64,000 bases of DNA from Acidobacteriota bacterium (GTDB lineage: Bacteria; Acidobacteriota; Blastocatellia; Pyrinomonadales; Pyrinomonadaceae), in contig JAIVJV010000010.1 in the NCBI GenBank assembly GCA_020199835.1, positions 124,001-188,000 of the forward strand. Direction: 5' to 3'. The notes under the pieces were generated by a model, which searched no databases, was not told the DNA's origin, and was given only the letters and a program-made list of their open reading frames with translations. This document shows positions 53,234 through 62,800 of the stretch, in pieces. The stretch's first letter is position 1. Every line of letters starts with the position of its first letter. Both the position numbers and the translations under genes were made by a program.

Positions 53234-55171
53234 TTGACCACGGCAATCGAGCATACGCTCGAAACTTATGGAATCGAAAACTGGTCCGCTGGCTACTTTG
53301 ATGTAAACCGGAAGGGAAATCTCATCGTCAGACCCGTCGAAGGTGATCCCCGCTCGGCGGACCTTAAAGAGATTATCGACGACCTCGCCAAGCGCGGAAT
53401 CACCGCGCCCGTGCTACTGCGTTTTCCGCAACTCGTAGCCGCTCAGGTAAGAAAACTTCAACGCGCGTTCAGCCGCTCAATCCGCGAGTTTGAATACCAG
53501 GGCGCGCACATGTGCGTTTACCCGATGAAGGTAAATCAGCAACGCTCGGTCGTCGAAGAATACTTGCGCGAGGGTTCACGTTACGATTTCGGACTCGAAG
53601 CCGGTTCGAAGGCCGAACTCTACGCCGCGCTCGCGCTCGAACAGCCCGCCGACAGCTTGCTGGTACTGAATGGGTTCAAAGACGAGGAGTTCATTGAGCT
53701 CGCTTTCGCCGGAGCAAGAGTCGGCAAGAAAGTCGTGATCGTGATCGAAAAACTGAACGAACTCGATCACGTGCTCAACGTCGCCGAACGCGGAGAGGGG
53801 CCGTTGCCAATGGTCGGCATGCGCGTCAAGCTCTACTCCAAAGGCTCCGGACGTTGGGAAAAATCCGGCGGCGAAGCGGCGAAGTTTGGTTTGACTACCA
53901 CCGAGTTGCTGGAAGTGATCCGGCGGCTTGAAGAAGCCGGCCGCGTGGACATGCTCAAGCTGCTCCATTTCCACATCGGCTCGCAGCTCACCGACATCAA
54001 GCGCATTAAGAACGCGATGAAAGAAGCCGCGCGCGTTTACGCGAAGGTGTTTCAGATGAAGGTGCCGATCGAACTGCTCGATGTGGGCGGCGGCATGGCC
54101 GTCGATTACGACGGTTCGAAAACCGCTTTCGATTCCTCAGCAAACTACACCGCGCAGGAGTTTGCCAACGACGTTATCTACACGATCAAGCAGGTCTGCG
54201 ACGACGAGAACGTGCCGCATCCGACGATCATCCAGGAGTCGGGCCGTTTTCTCGCCGCGTATCACGCAATTCTCGTGACGAACGTGCTTGATGAGATCGA
54301 AACCGTCGTCGAGGACATCACGCCGATCGAGATCGGCGAAGACGATCCGCAGGTCGTGATCGAGCTCGGCGATCTGCGCGAGTCGATCACCGTCAAGACG
54401 TATCGCGAGTATTACCACGATGCGCTCGAACATCGTGAAGAACTCTTTACCCTCTTCAATCTCGGACTGATCTCGCTCGAGGATCGCGCCAAGGGTGAAG
54501 TGCTCTTCTGGGACGTGTGCGAACGCGCTGACAAGTATGCGCAACAGGCGAAGTACGTTTCCGAGGAGTTTGGCGACCTGCGGCGACTCTTGTGCGCCAA
54601 GTACCTGACAAACTTCTCGGTGTTTCGCTCGGTGCCGGACCACTGGGCGCTGGAGCAACTGTTTCCAATCGTTCCGATTCATCATCTGAACAAAACGCCG
54701 ACGGAGTACACGACGCTTTGCGACATCACCTGCGACTCTGATGGCATCGTTGACAAGTTCGTCGATCTGCACGACGTGAAACAGGTGCTCGAATTGCACA
54801 CCCTGAATCCGGACGAACCGTATTACATCGCGTTCATGCTCGTGGGCGCTTATCAGGAAGCGATGGGCAACAACCACAACCTCTTCGGCGCGCCGCACGA
54901 AGCACACATTCACATCGACGAGGAAGGTTTTCTCATCAAGAAAGTCATCAAGGGGACCACGGTTGGGGCCGCCGCCGAGCGGGCGCGTTATGAGCGCAGC
55001 CTGCTGCATGACGGCTTTCGCCGTCTAATCAATCGCCGCGTGAAAGAGGGCGAGCTAACGGAGCACGAAGCCGCCGAGTTGGCCCAGTTTTACGAATCTC
55101 GTTACGACGCTTACACGTATCTCGCGGTCAATGGCGTCAAAACGCGGTCGAGAAGAAAAACGGATTATTAA
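53234..55171 (+). CDS. speA: Biosynthetic arginine decarboxylase
   Basis: The protein has 645 residues. PLP-dependent, alanine-racemase-like fold III barrel with the Schiff-base lysine Lys99 in VYPMKVNQQRSV, and LLHFHIGSQLTDIK and LDVGGGMAVDYDGSK farther on. GEDDPQ and QESGRFLAAYHAI complete a SpeA-type enzyme that makes agmatine from arginine. The start is TTG, supported by an AGGAG Shine-Dalgarno at a good distance; there is no earlier in-frame ATG. A deoxyhypusine-synthase-like gene follows 55 nt later, indicating a polyamine operon. Confidence 0.95.
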   Translation: MTTAIEHTLETYGIENWSAGYFDVNRKGNLIVRPVEGDPRSADLKEIIDDLAKRGITAPVLLRFPQLVAAQVRKLQRAFSRSIREFEYQGAHMCVYPMKVNQQRSVVEEYLREGSRYDFGLEAGSKAELYAALALEQPADSLLVLNGFKDEEFIELAFAGARVGKKVVIVIEKLNELDHVLNVAERGEGPLPMVGMRVKLYSKGSGRWEKSGGEAAKFGLTTTELLEVIRRLEEAGRVDMLKLLHFHIGSQLTDIKRIKNAMKEAARVYAKVFQMKVPIELLDVGGGMAVDYDGSKTAFDSSANYTAQEFANDVIYTIKQVCDDENVPHPTIIQESGRFLAAYHAILVTNVLDEIETVVEDITPIEIGEDDPQVVIELGDLRESITVKTYREYYHDALEHREELFTLFNLGLISLEDRAKGEVLFWDVCERADKYAQQAKYVSEEFGDLRRLLCAKYLTNFSVFRSVPDHWALEQLFPIVPIHHLNKTPTEYTTLCDITCDSDGIVDKFVDLHDVKQVLELHTLNPDEPYYIAFMLVGAYQEAMGNNHNLFGAPHEAHIHIDEEGFLIKKVIKGTTVGAAAERARYERSLLHDGFRRLINRRVKEGELTEHEAAELAQFYESRYDAYTYLAVNGVKTRSRRKTDY

Positions 55172-55226
55172 AGATCTATGTAGTACAAATTAAAAAAGCC
55201 TTAGCTTCGAGAGGTTTACAACCTGC

Positions 55227-56285
55227 ATGGTCACTCAACGAAAACCGAAAGCATCGAAGTACTTGACCACACCCACACGTCCAGTCCAGGTAGACCGCGA
55301 TCGTTCAGTAGCCGGACTCCTCGAAAAGATGGAAGGCACGGGTTTTGGCGGCCGCCAACTCGCCGAGGCCCACCGCATCTGGCTCGACATGCTCGGCGAC
55401 AATACGACGATCATCGTTGCAGCGTCAGGCGCCCTCATTCCCGCCGGCATGCGACGGCTGCTGGCCTACGTGATCAAGAATCGTTTCGTTGACGTGCTGG
55501 TTTTGTCCGGTGCGATGTTGTTTCACGATCTGCACGAAACGCTCGGGCGTTATCACTTTCAGGCCCATCCAACCATGACCGATGCGGAGTTGGAATCGGC
55601 GCAGATCAGCCGCATGTGGGATCTGCTGGCGAGTGACGAAGAGTATCGCGAAGCTAAGGAATGGATTGGAGGTTTTACCAACCAACTCGATCAAACACGC
55701 GCTTTTTCACCGCGCGAGTTCTTGCACCTGCTCGGCCGCGAGCTCGCCGAGATCGCTTCCGAAGACGGCGTGTTGACGTCTGCTTACAAAGCGCGCGTTC
55801 CCGTTTTCTGTCCCGCGATTGCTGATAGCGGCTTGTCGGTCGGCATCGCGGGTGCTCGTTTCGAGAAGAAAAACAACTTCATGTTCGACGTCGTGCAGGA
55901 TGTGCTGGACATGATGAACGTGATGGCCCAAGCGCGCGTTTCCGGGATCATTAACCTCGGTGGCGGCACCACCAAGAGCTTCATTCAACAAGCCACGACG
56001 TCTTCGTTTTTACAGAAAGAGCATCATCACGGGCACAAGTACGCGATTCAGATCTCGACCGAGTCCGCGCATCCCGGCGGCCGCTCGAACGCCGTTTCGT
56101 TTGACGAGGGATTGATTTACGGCAAACTCGCGCGCGGCGCTCACACTGCGTCCGTTCCCTGCGATGCAACCATAGCGCTCCCCATCTTGATTACTTCGCT
56201 TTCACAAACCGCGGCGAAGTACATGAAAGGACGTAAACGTCCCAACTTCACGTTCGGCCGCGAACTGATCGTCGAAGCACCCTGA
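55227..56285 (+). CDS. Deoxyhypusine-synthase-like protein (bacterial DHS family)
   Basis: The protein has 352 residues. Rossmann-like NAD-binding DHS fold: VAASGALIPAGMRRLLAYVI, VLVLSGAMLFHDLHE, FCPAIADSGLSVG, IINLGGGTTK, IQISTESAHPGG. The lysine that forms the enzyme-imine intermediate in eukaryotic DHS is kept as Lys300 in GLIYGKLARGA. Bacteria lack eIF5A, and some bacterial DHS-like enzymes make homospermidine or related polyamines. Pairing with speA, which supplies agmatine, points to polyamine synthesis; the true substrate pair is inference. Confidence 0.9.
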   Translation: MVTQRKPKASKYLTTPTRPVQVDRDRSVAGLLEKMEGTGFGGRQLAEAHRIWLDMLGDNTTIIVAASGALIPAGMRRLLAYVIKNRFVDVLVLSGAMLFHDLHETLGRYHFQAHPTMTDAELESAQISRMWDLLASDEEYREAKEWIGGFTNQLDQTRAFSPREFLHLLGRELAEIASEDGVLTSAYKARVPVFCPAIADSGLSVGIAGARFEKKNNFMFDVVQDVLDMMNVMAQARVSGIINLGGGTTKSFIQQATTSSFLQKEHHHGHKYAIQISTESAHPGGRSNAVSFDEGLIYGKLARGAHTASVPCDATIALPILITSLSQTAAKYMKGRKRPNFTFGRELIVEAP

Positions 56286-56333
56286 GATCCGTTTTAGATT
56301 ACGTTTATTTGTGTCCTGCTTACTCTCGGAACT

Positions 56334-57533
56334 CTAACTTCTCACTCCAAAGCGCAACCCGATGCCGCGTGCCTGATGTCGCTGGGCATACATTGCTTTG
56401 TCGGCGGTCTCGATCGCGCCGCCGAGATCAGTCAGCGAGCTGAATCCCGCCACTCCAAACGAGACCGTCACAGTAATCGGCACACTGGTCCAACGGCGGC
56501 AATTCTCTTCCAACAACGCGTTTAACTTCTCCATGCGTCGCTGCGCTTCAGACTCCGGCAGGTTGAACATCAACACGAGAAACTCATCGCCGCCCCAGCG
56601 AAACAACATGTCGTCGGCGCGCACGAGCGAACGCATCGCACGCGCGACAGCGCGGATCGCTTTGTCGCCGACGGTGTGACCAAACGTGTCGTTGATCGGT
56701 TTGAGATTATCGATGTCGATCACCGCCACGCTGCCCGAAGTTTTTGACTCCTGCCCGTTTTCCGGCCTGCGCAACAGCGAATGAAAGGCGTGCCGGTTGA
56801 GTGCTTCCGTTAGCGGATCCATCTGCACCAGCAACTCGAGTTGATCGCGCGCCTCTATCAACTTGCGGTTTGCGAGTTGCACTTCGCCGCGCACGCTCTC
56901 CATCAATACCATAACCGTGCCGAAGGCGAGTAGCGTCTCGAACAAGAGATCGAACACCGACGTGTAGTGCAAATAACTCGACGGGACTGCCAATCCCCAT
57001 AGACCTTTGCGCGTCCCGAATACCGGAACGTAGTGCACGAAACCGATCGACAAAAGCAGCAACGCAGCGGACATCACGCGGAGACCGGCGCTCGGCTCGT
57101 CAGACTTGAAGCCTCGCCGCAGCGTGAAAAACGCAATCATGAACAACGCCGCAACGATGATGGCGTGAAACATGAACAGATCATTGAAATCGCGCGACAC
57201 GTGCGGCAACACGAGTGCGACGACGAGTGCCGGGATGAGCAAATAAAGATAGCGTCTGGTGAATCGCGTGCCTGACACCTGGCTCAAACAGCCCGCGATG
57301 AACAGCAGTCCGAACAGGTATTCGCCGAAGAAATAGAGCGAGTAGAACAGCTTCGGATTAGGCTGGAAATGAAAGCCGATAAAGAGGCTGATGAGAGCCG
57401 CTGCCAGACTGGCCCACGACGCGGTCCAGTATTTCAGAGACGGAGTCTTGATGGACGACTGAATGAAAAGCGACAGGAGGGTAATCAGGAGGATGCCAAC
57501 GCACTGGATGGCCAAACCGACATTCGAATCCAT
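56334..57533 (-). CDS. Membrane-bound diguanylate cyclase (GGDEF)
   Basis: The protein has 399 residues. Seven or so membrane helices (about residues 7-210) form an input domain, then a short helix, then a GGDEF domain. The active-site motif is intact: WGGDEFLVL with GGDEF at 314-318. The inhibitory I-site RxxD is also intact at 305-308 (RADD), so c-di-GMP feedback is expected. A typical MDPLTEALNRHAF entry begins the domain. It makes c-di-GMP in response to a signal sensed in or near the membrane. It stands alone between the polyamine operon and an ABC ATPase gene. Confidence 0.94.
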   Translation of the reverse strand: MDSNVGLAIQCVGILLITLLSLFIQSSIKTPSLKYWTASWASLAAALISLFIGFHFQPNPKLFYSLYFFGEYLFGLLFIAGCLSQVSGTRFTRRYLYLLIPALVVALVLPHVSRDFNDLFMFHAIIVAALFMIAFFTLRRGFKSDEPSAGLRVMSAALLLLSIGFVHYVPVFGTRKGLWGLAVPSSYLHYTSVFDLLFETLLAFGTVMVLMESVRGEVQLANRKLIEARDQLELLVQMDPLTEALNRHAFHSLLRRPENGQESKTSGSVAVIDIDNLKPINDTFGHTVGDKAIRAVARAMRSLVRADDMLFRWGGDEFLVLMFNLPESEAQRRMEKLNALLEENCRRWTSVPITVTVSFGVAGFSSLTDLGGAIETADKAMYAQRHQARGIGLRFGVRS

Positions 57534-57687
57534 AACCGGGAACCTCGTCGAGGGCGACTAACGAGTTGGGAACACTGGAGCTTCTGGGCTGGTAGGTCGA
57601 AGACTAAGGCGGGTAAGGAGACCTGCCGGAAACGATTCTAGCCGAGCCGAGGCGTTGCGGCCAAGAGTTTTCTGTAAGTGGTTAGGG

Positions 57688-57784
57688 CTTAGTACTTTGG
57701 GCTTTGGGCTTATTACGCATTCCACGCTGTCCTACCAGGAGTTCACGCATTCGGCACAACGGAACGAAGTACAAAGTACTAAGT
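57688..57784. repeat. Short inverted repeat, CTTAGTACTTTG type
   Basis: CTTAGTACTTTG at 57688-57699 and its exact reverse complement at 57773-57784 face each other. The second copy is extended by tandem-like AGTACAAAG / AAGTAC units. It lies in the 260-base gap between two minus-strand genes, and no coding sequence is visible there. Confidence 0.55.
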
Positions 57785-57793
57785 ACAAAGTGC

Positions 57794-58633
57794 CTACGTC
57801 AGCCATTGCAACACCTCTTCTTCCCCCGCGCTGCGCGTGCCGCCGACGACGTGTATGAAGTACTCCTCGAGCGACACCGGGCCTTGGCCATCGCCTTCCA
57901 CCTGAATGCCCTTGCGCAGTTCGTTGAGCGAACCGGAGGCGAGTAGCCTTCCCTGCGCGATAATGGCGATGTCGCTGCAAAGACGTTCGACGATTTCCAG
58001 CACGTGCGAAGTTAAGAACACGGTCAGACCACGCGTCGTAAGTCGCGACAACAAATCCTTCAGCGTGCGCGAGGCAATCGCGTCTACCCCTTCGAACGGC
58101 TCGTCCAGAAAGAGGATTTCGGGACGATGAATCAACGCGCAGGCGAGCGAGAGTTTCTTCTTCATGCCGTGTGAGTATTCGATGATCAACTTCTTCGGTT
58201 CAGCGGAGAGTTCCATCAGCTCGAGCAGTTCTTTCGAGCGTTGTGCGATCTCGTCGCGGTGCAGGCCGTACATGCGGCCGGTGAACGAAAGCATTTCCGC
58301 GCCGGTGAGACGTTCGAAGAGGTTGAGGTCTTCGGGGACGACGCCGATGCGACGTTTTACTTCCATCGGCTGCTCGGCAATGTCAAAATCCAGCACGCGC
58401 AACTCCCCGCTAGTCGGCGCGAGCAATCCTGTGAGCATCTTAATGGTGGTGGATTTGCCGGCGCCGTTCGGGCCAAGAAAACCAAAGAAGCTGCCGCGAC
58501 TCACTTTCAGATCTATGTGATCGACGGCCACAAACTCGCCGAATTGCTTGACGAGTGAAAACGTCTCGACCGCCGGAGTAGCAGGAATCGAAGCTGTAGC
58601 TGGAATCAAAGGCGTACCGGGAACCGATGACAT
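57794..58633 (-). CDS. ABC transporter ATP-binding protein, DrrA/CcmA-like export type
   Basis: The protein has 279 residues from the ATG at 58633; a TTG lies 36 nt upstream. A repetitive Pro/Ala/Thr N-terminus (PGTPLIPATASIPATPA) precedes the ATPase. Walker A GPNGAGKST, Q-loop VVPEDLNLFERL, signature YSHGMKKKLSLA, Walker B ILFLDEPFEGVD and switch SHVLE follow. This is the class that pairs with ABC-2 export permeases. No permease gene is next to it, so it works with a partner encoded elsewhere or is a broken pair. Short SRPB-like C-terminus (SLEEYFIHVVGG). Confidence 0.9.
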   Translation of the reverse strand: MSSVPGTPLIPATASIPATPAVETFSLVKQFGEFVAVDHIDLKVSRGSFFGFLGPNGAGKSTTIKMLTGLLAPTSGELRVLDFDIAEQPMEVKRRIGVVPEDLNLFERLTGAEMLSFTGRMYGLHRDEIAQRSKELLELMELSAEPKKLIIEYSHGMKKKLSLACALIHRPEILFLDEPFEGVDAIASRTLKDLLSRLTTRGLTVFLTSHVLEIVERLCSDIAIIAQGRLLASGSLNELRKGIQVEGDGQGPVSLEEYFIHVVGGTRSAGEEEVLQWLT

Positions 58634-58741
58634 ATCGTGTCTTGTACGTGGTTTGGTTGCGGAGTTCAAGCTGGTCGAGGAACTTCCAACCTCTCACGCG
58701 GTCTAAATAACGTGGCATGGAGTTGCAGCGAATAAATTGTA

Positions 58742-58771
58742 TTGACACTGGAACGATTCGGAGAGTAGAGT
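58742..58771 (+). promoter_or_regulatory. Sigma70-like promoter upstream of the RHS operon
   Basis: TTGACA (58742-58747), an 18-bp spacer and TAGAGT (58766-58771). It is the best plus-strand promoter between the ABC ATPase and the secreted protein; it would give a leader of about 280 nt or drive the small frame at 58805 first. Confidence 0.5.
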
Positions 58772-58804
58772 GCCGCGCACACTCCCCCCGACTCGTCCGT
58801 TGCG

Positions 58805-58954
58805 ATGCCTCAATCGGGTCGCACACTTCTTATCAACGATCGAGCAAAGGGCAATCTAGTTCCAGACGATGCGTTGTTTCAAGTTCGTTTATACAATGAG
58901 CGGCTGCTGGTAGAGTCCACTTCGGTTCAGCCCACCGAGCCCGGACTATGTTGA
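58805..58954 (+). CDS. Possible small protein of 49 residues
   Basis: ATG to TGA reading frame with plausible composition (LLINDRAKGNLVPDDALF ... YNERLLVESTSVQP). It begins about 30 nt after a promoter-like element but has no Shine-Dalgarno and no recognisable domain. It could also be the remnant of a longer gene, or chance. Confidence 0.22.
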   Translation: MPQSGRTLLINDRAKGNLVPDDALFQVRLYNERLLVESTSVQPTEPGLC

Positions 58955-59056
58955 GCCCAGATCTCGCGTAATTCGCAGGCCGCATTAACCCACAACACAA
59001 ACACTTGGCTTATAGCTTTGGTGGATACGCACAAGTGTGTTCGGAAGGAGGCAAGT

Positions 59057-59854
59057 ATGTCTCGCAAGGTCACGGCTGTTTTGTTAGGAGCAGCGCTGAT
59101 CGTAATAGCGGCGTGTGCCGTGAACGCATTTCTCATCACGCGTGCGGCGCCTGAATCATCCTTGCACAACACGCAAGTGACAGCGCAACAGCGAGTAAGG
59201 AGAGGCCCGCGAAATCTCTTTCTGCAACCTGAGGCACTTCGTGTTAGCCGCCTGCTCGGAAAGAGATTCGATCGCTCCAGCCGCGCCATAACCACTACTG
59301 TCGGAAGTCTGACCCTTGCCGGAAATCAACAACCGCTGACTCTCGTTCGCCGGCAAACGGAATCCGGAGAGGATGTGGAGCTTGCTTTGGGTGGTCGTGG
59401 TCTGACGTGGACCGACAACGACGGCATTAAAGCGCGTTCCGGCGTCGTGACGGATATCGAACGGTTGCTCGTGGAACGGCTACTGCTCGACAGTCCGGAT
59501 CAGTTCGTGCTCGCCCAACTACGTGGCGCAAGTTACTTCACCGTGGCGCGCAATGTCCGGCCCACTGACGCAAGCGATGGCTACTCGGGTGCGTTGTGGA
59601 ACCTGGTACGCGTCGATGAACCGCAGACCGACGAGAACCTGCGGCCACTGAGCAGCTGGCGGATCTACTACATCAACGTTCAGAGCGGCTTGCCTGACCG
59701 TATCGAATACCAGTTGTACGGACAGGAGATCACGGCCGACTTTCTCGCCTGGCGCGAAGCTGAAGGCGAGCGCACACCGTCACACATCACGTGGTCGAGC
59801 GGCGGTGAAACTGTCATGGAATACCAAGTTACGAACGTTTCCCACAATCAATAG
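59057..59854 (+). CDS. Secreted or membrane-anchored protein of unknown function
   Basis: The protein has 265 residues from the ATG at 59057, set by an AAGGAGG Shine-Dalgarno at a good distance; an in-frame GTG lies 39 nt upstream. One hydrophobic N-terminal segment (about residues 4-27, KVTAVLLGAALIVIAACAVNAFLIT) acts as a signal or anchor. The mature part (about 190-250) is beta-rich, with strands such as SWRIYYINVQSGLPDRIEYQLYGQ and HITWSSGGETVMEYQVTNVSHN. I recognise no family. It ends 26 nt before the RHS gene and is likely co-transcribed with it, so it may be a partner for export, folding or control. Confidence 0.78.
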   Translation: MSRKVTAVLLGAALIVIAACAVNAFLITRAAPESSLHNTQVTAQQRVRRGPRNLFLQPEALRVSRLLGKRFDRSSRAITTTVGSLTLAGNQQPLTLVRRQTESGEDVELALGGRGLTWTDNDGIKARSGVVTDIERLLVERLLLDSPDQFVLAQLRGASYFTVARNVRPTDASDGYSGALWNLVRVDEPQTDENLRPLSSWRIYYINVQSGLPDRIEYQLYGQEITADFLAWREAEGERTPSHITWSSGGETVMEYQVTNVSHNQ

Positions 59855-59880
59855 TTTCGAGAATGCCCAGGAGCAACATC

Positions 59881-62800
59881 ATGACTCGACGCCCAGGTTG
59901 CCGATCATTAACTCGACCATTTTCCGTTGCTGTAGTTCTGTTTGTTGTTTGCTGCGCTACGTTTGCTCAGGAAGCGGCGCGTGCCGAGCGTGGCGCGACG
60001 CTGAACCGCAACTACCTGGCCTCGGACATAGAAAACGTCAACCTGCAAAACGGGAACGTGAACCTTTCTATCCCACTTGCGGCCTTGCCGCCGATTGCCG
60101 GTGGCAAGCTCTCATGGACGGTCAGCGCCCACTACAACAGCAAGATTTGGGACGTGCTGCGGGTGCAGGAAGAACCGCTCGGTACAGTGTGGCTGCCCTA
60201 CGTGGTCGATGCTCCAAGTGCGAGTGGGGGCTGGACCATCGCAGGCCAGTATTCGCTCGTTTTCCGCAACGCCATTGACGATTTTTATCGCGTGCAATAC
60301 ACGACCTCCAGCGGTCTCACGCAAGGGGAGATCAATTTGTTGAATAACCATCAGTGGTGGAAGGTAATTTTGGTGTCGCCGGATGGTTCAGAACACGAGT
60401 TGCGACCTTTAGATTTCCCTTCGTCCGCCTATTCGGGAAGTCAGGATTTTCTTCGCGGTTACTACAACGTGCTTCCGAGCGGCAGTGCGATGCGCTACTA
60501 CTCGCTCGACGGCAGTCACTTGTACGCAAAAATTAGCAGCAATGTGGATTGGACCATCTCCATGCCGGACGGCACGCGCGTCATTCAGACAAGTGACGGC
60601 GTACAACGCGTTCAGGACACGAATGGAAACAAAATAAAGATTTTCACTGACGGGAACGGAGCGCACTATCAGGACGAGCAGACCGGTCGAGAGATTCGCG
60701 TCGTATACGACCCGTCAGCCAACAGCAACCAGGGCCGTTATCGCGTCTGGTATCCGACCGTCGGCGGTACGCAGCACTACATCGACGTGAACATGGGAAC
60801 GACCGTCGTTCAGGGCAAGACCCATACGGTCAACGATTTCGATCCTGTCGGTGAAACCATCTGTCAAAGGACAGCGTGGTTGTACACCGAACTGCAAGTC
60901 GTTCGCGATATCGTCTTTCCGCAAACAGAACCCGGACAGCAGCAGCGCAAATTCGTCTTTGGCTATAACTCAGATACCGCGGAGAACACGACTTCGGAGG
61001 TGAACTGGAGTTGCAATAATTATGAAAACTATACGCGTGCAGCGTCGATTGGCTGGGGAGAGCTCAGCCGTGTGATCGTGCCGCCGGGTGATGTTCAAAA
61101 CGCCGCCTATACCGATTACAAGTACGAACTGAACGCCAACCATGCGCTGATGTCCACCGACGATCTCGCCAACCAGGGTATCGCCGAGAAGAAGCTCTAC
61201 CACGACGGCGTGGTAGATACGTGGACCTACGCCATCGGCGAAACCGGCAGTACTGTTAACAGTCCGGACGGCAGCAACTTCACTGAAGCACGATATTGCG
61301 CCACGTTTGGCGTGCCCGGCTGCGCCACGGATAAAGCAGGTCTCGCTTACCGCAATACGCGTCCATTTCTGATGACGGAGAGACACTGGATAAGTCTCCC
61401 GTTTTCTGGAGGCGACAACATCGGACCAGGCGGTGTGATCAGTTTCAATCCCGTCGTCGATTACGAATACACCACGTTACTCAACGCGAGTAACAATCCG
61501 CTCAAGATGTCGGCGAAGGCGTTTCAATACGATTACAACGGAAACCTCACGCAGGTTACTGAATACGATTGGTTCGATCCGGCACTTGTTTCAAGAGATG
61601 CGCAGGGTGTGCCAACGAGTGTTCCTGGCAGTGCCACGGTGCTGCGTGTCAGCAATAATTCTCATTACAACCAGGCGACGGGTTCGACCTCCACGAATGT
61701 CTACGCCAAGCGTTCACTCGCCACCGGCACGCCACTAATTCTGAACGCTCCCAAAGAAACAACGCTTGGGACAAGCATTGTGAGATTCAGTTATGACGGA
61801 CAGGCTTATAACGTCGCGCCGACGGGCGGAAACCTGACGAAGAAGGAAGTGTGGGTGGACCTCGATTCGAAGTGGATCAGTTCCAGCAGCACGTACGATC
61901 TTTACGGGAATGTGATTACCTCGACTGACGGTCGCGGTAAGGTGACGCAGTTCTTTTATGACGATACGACACATGCGCTGCCGAATCGGGTGGTCGTTGA
62001 TCCACAGAACGACACCGGCACACAAACTACGTCGACCGCATACGACTACGACACGGGGTTAGTCACCAGCCAGACTGACGCGAACGACCAGGTCACAGCA
62101 ATCAGTTACACTAACCAGTTGCTCGGCGCCGTAGATCCGTTTGGCCGTCCGGGGGTGACGATCTCGCCTGAGATCAACATCAACGGCACGCCCCATAAGC
62201 GGCGCATCACGACGAAGTATTTAGATTCTGCACGGCAGGTGATTGTTGAGGCCGATCTTAACGCCGAAAACGACAAGCTTTTGAAGACCAGAACGACCAC
62301 GGATCAGTTGGGCCGTCCGGTGTTGAGCGAACAGACGGAGGATGGAACCAACTACACGATCTCGGCGGTCAATAAATATCTCGACATGGGCCGGGTGACG
62401 TTGAACTCCAGCGCGAGACGAAGCACGGCGTCAACCACCGATAGCTGGACGCGCGTTACGAGGGACAACGCCGGTCGCGTTAGCGAAGTGGCGACGTTCG
62501 GTGGCGCTTCGCAGCCGGCGTGGAGCGGCACGTCGGGAGTCTTCACCGGTGCTGTGACGACGAGTTACAACGCAAACTTCACCGTGGTTACCGACCAGGC
62601 GGGCAAAGTGCGACGCAGCATGGTCGATGCACTCGGTCGTTTACGCCGGGTTGACGAACCGGACAATACGGGCAGTCTCGGCTCAACCACGAATCCCGCG
62701 CAGCCAACCAGTTATGGCTATGACGTCTTCGGCAACCTCACGACTGTGACGCAAGGTCCGCAAACGCGCACCTTCACTTACGATTCGCTTTCGCGTTTAC

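Larger units (their letters stand above)
58634..59056. other. Intergenic region before the secreted protein / RHS pair
   Basis: 423 bases holding a plus-strand promoter-like element (58742-58771), a possible 49-codon reading frame (58805-58954), and an inverted repeat, ACACTTG / CAAGTGT, shortly before the AAGGAGG Shine-Dalgarno of the next gene. I see no RNA gene or mobile-element end. Confidence 0.6.
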
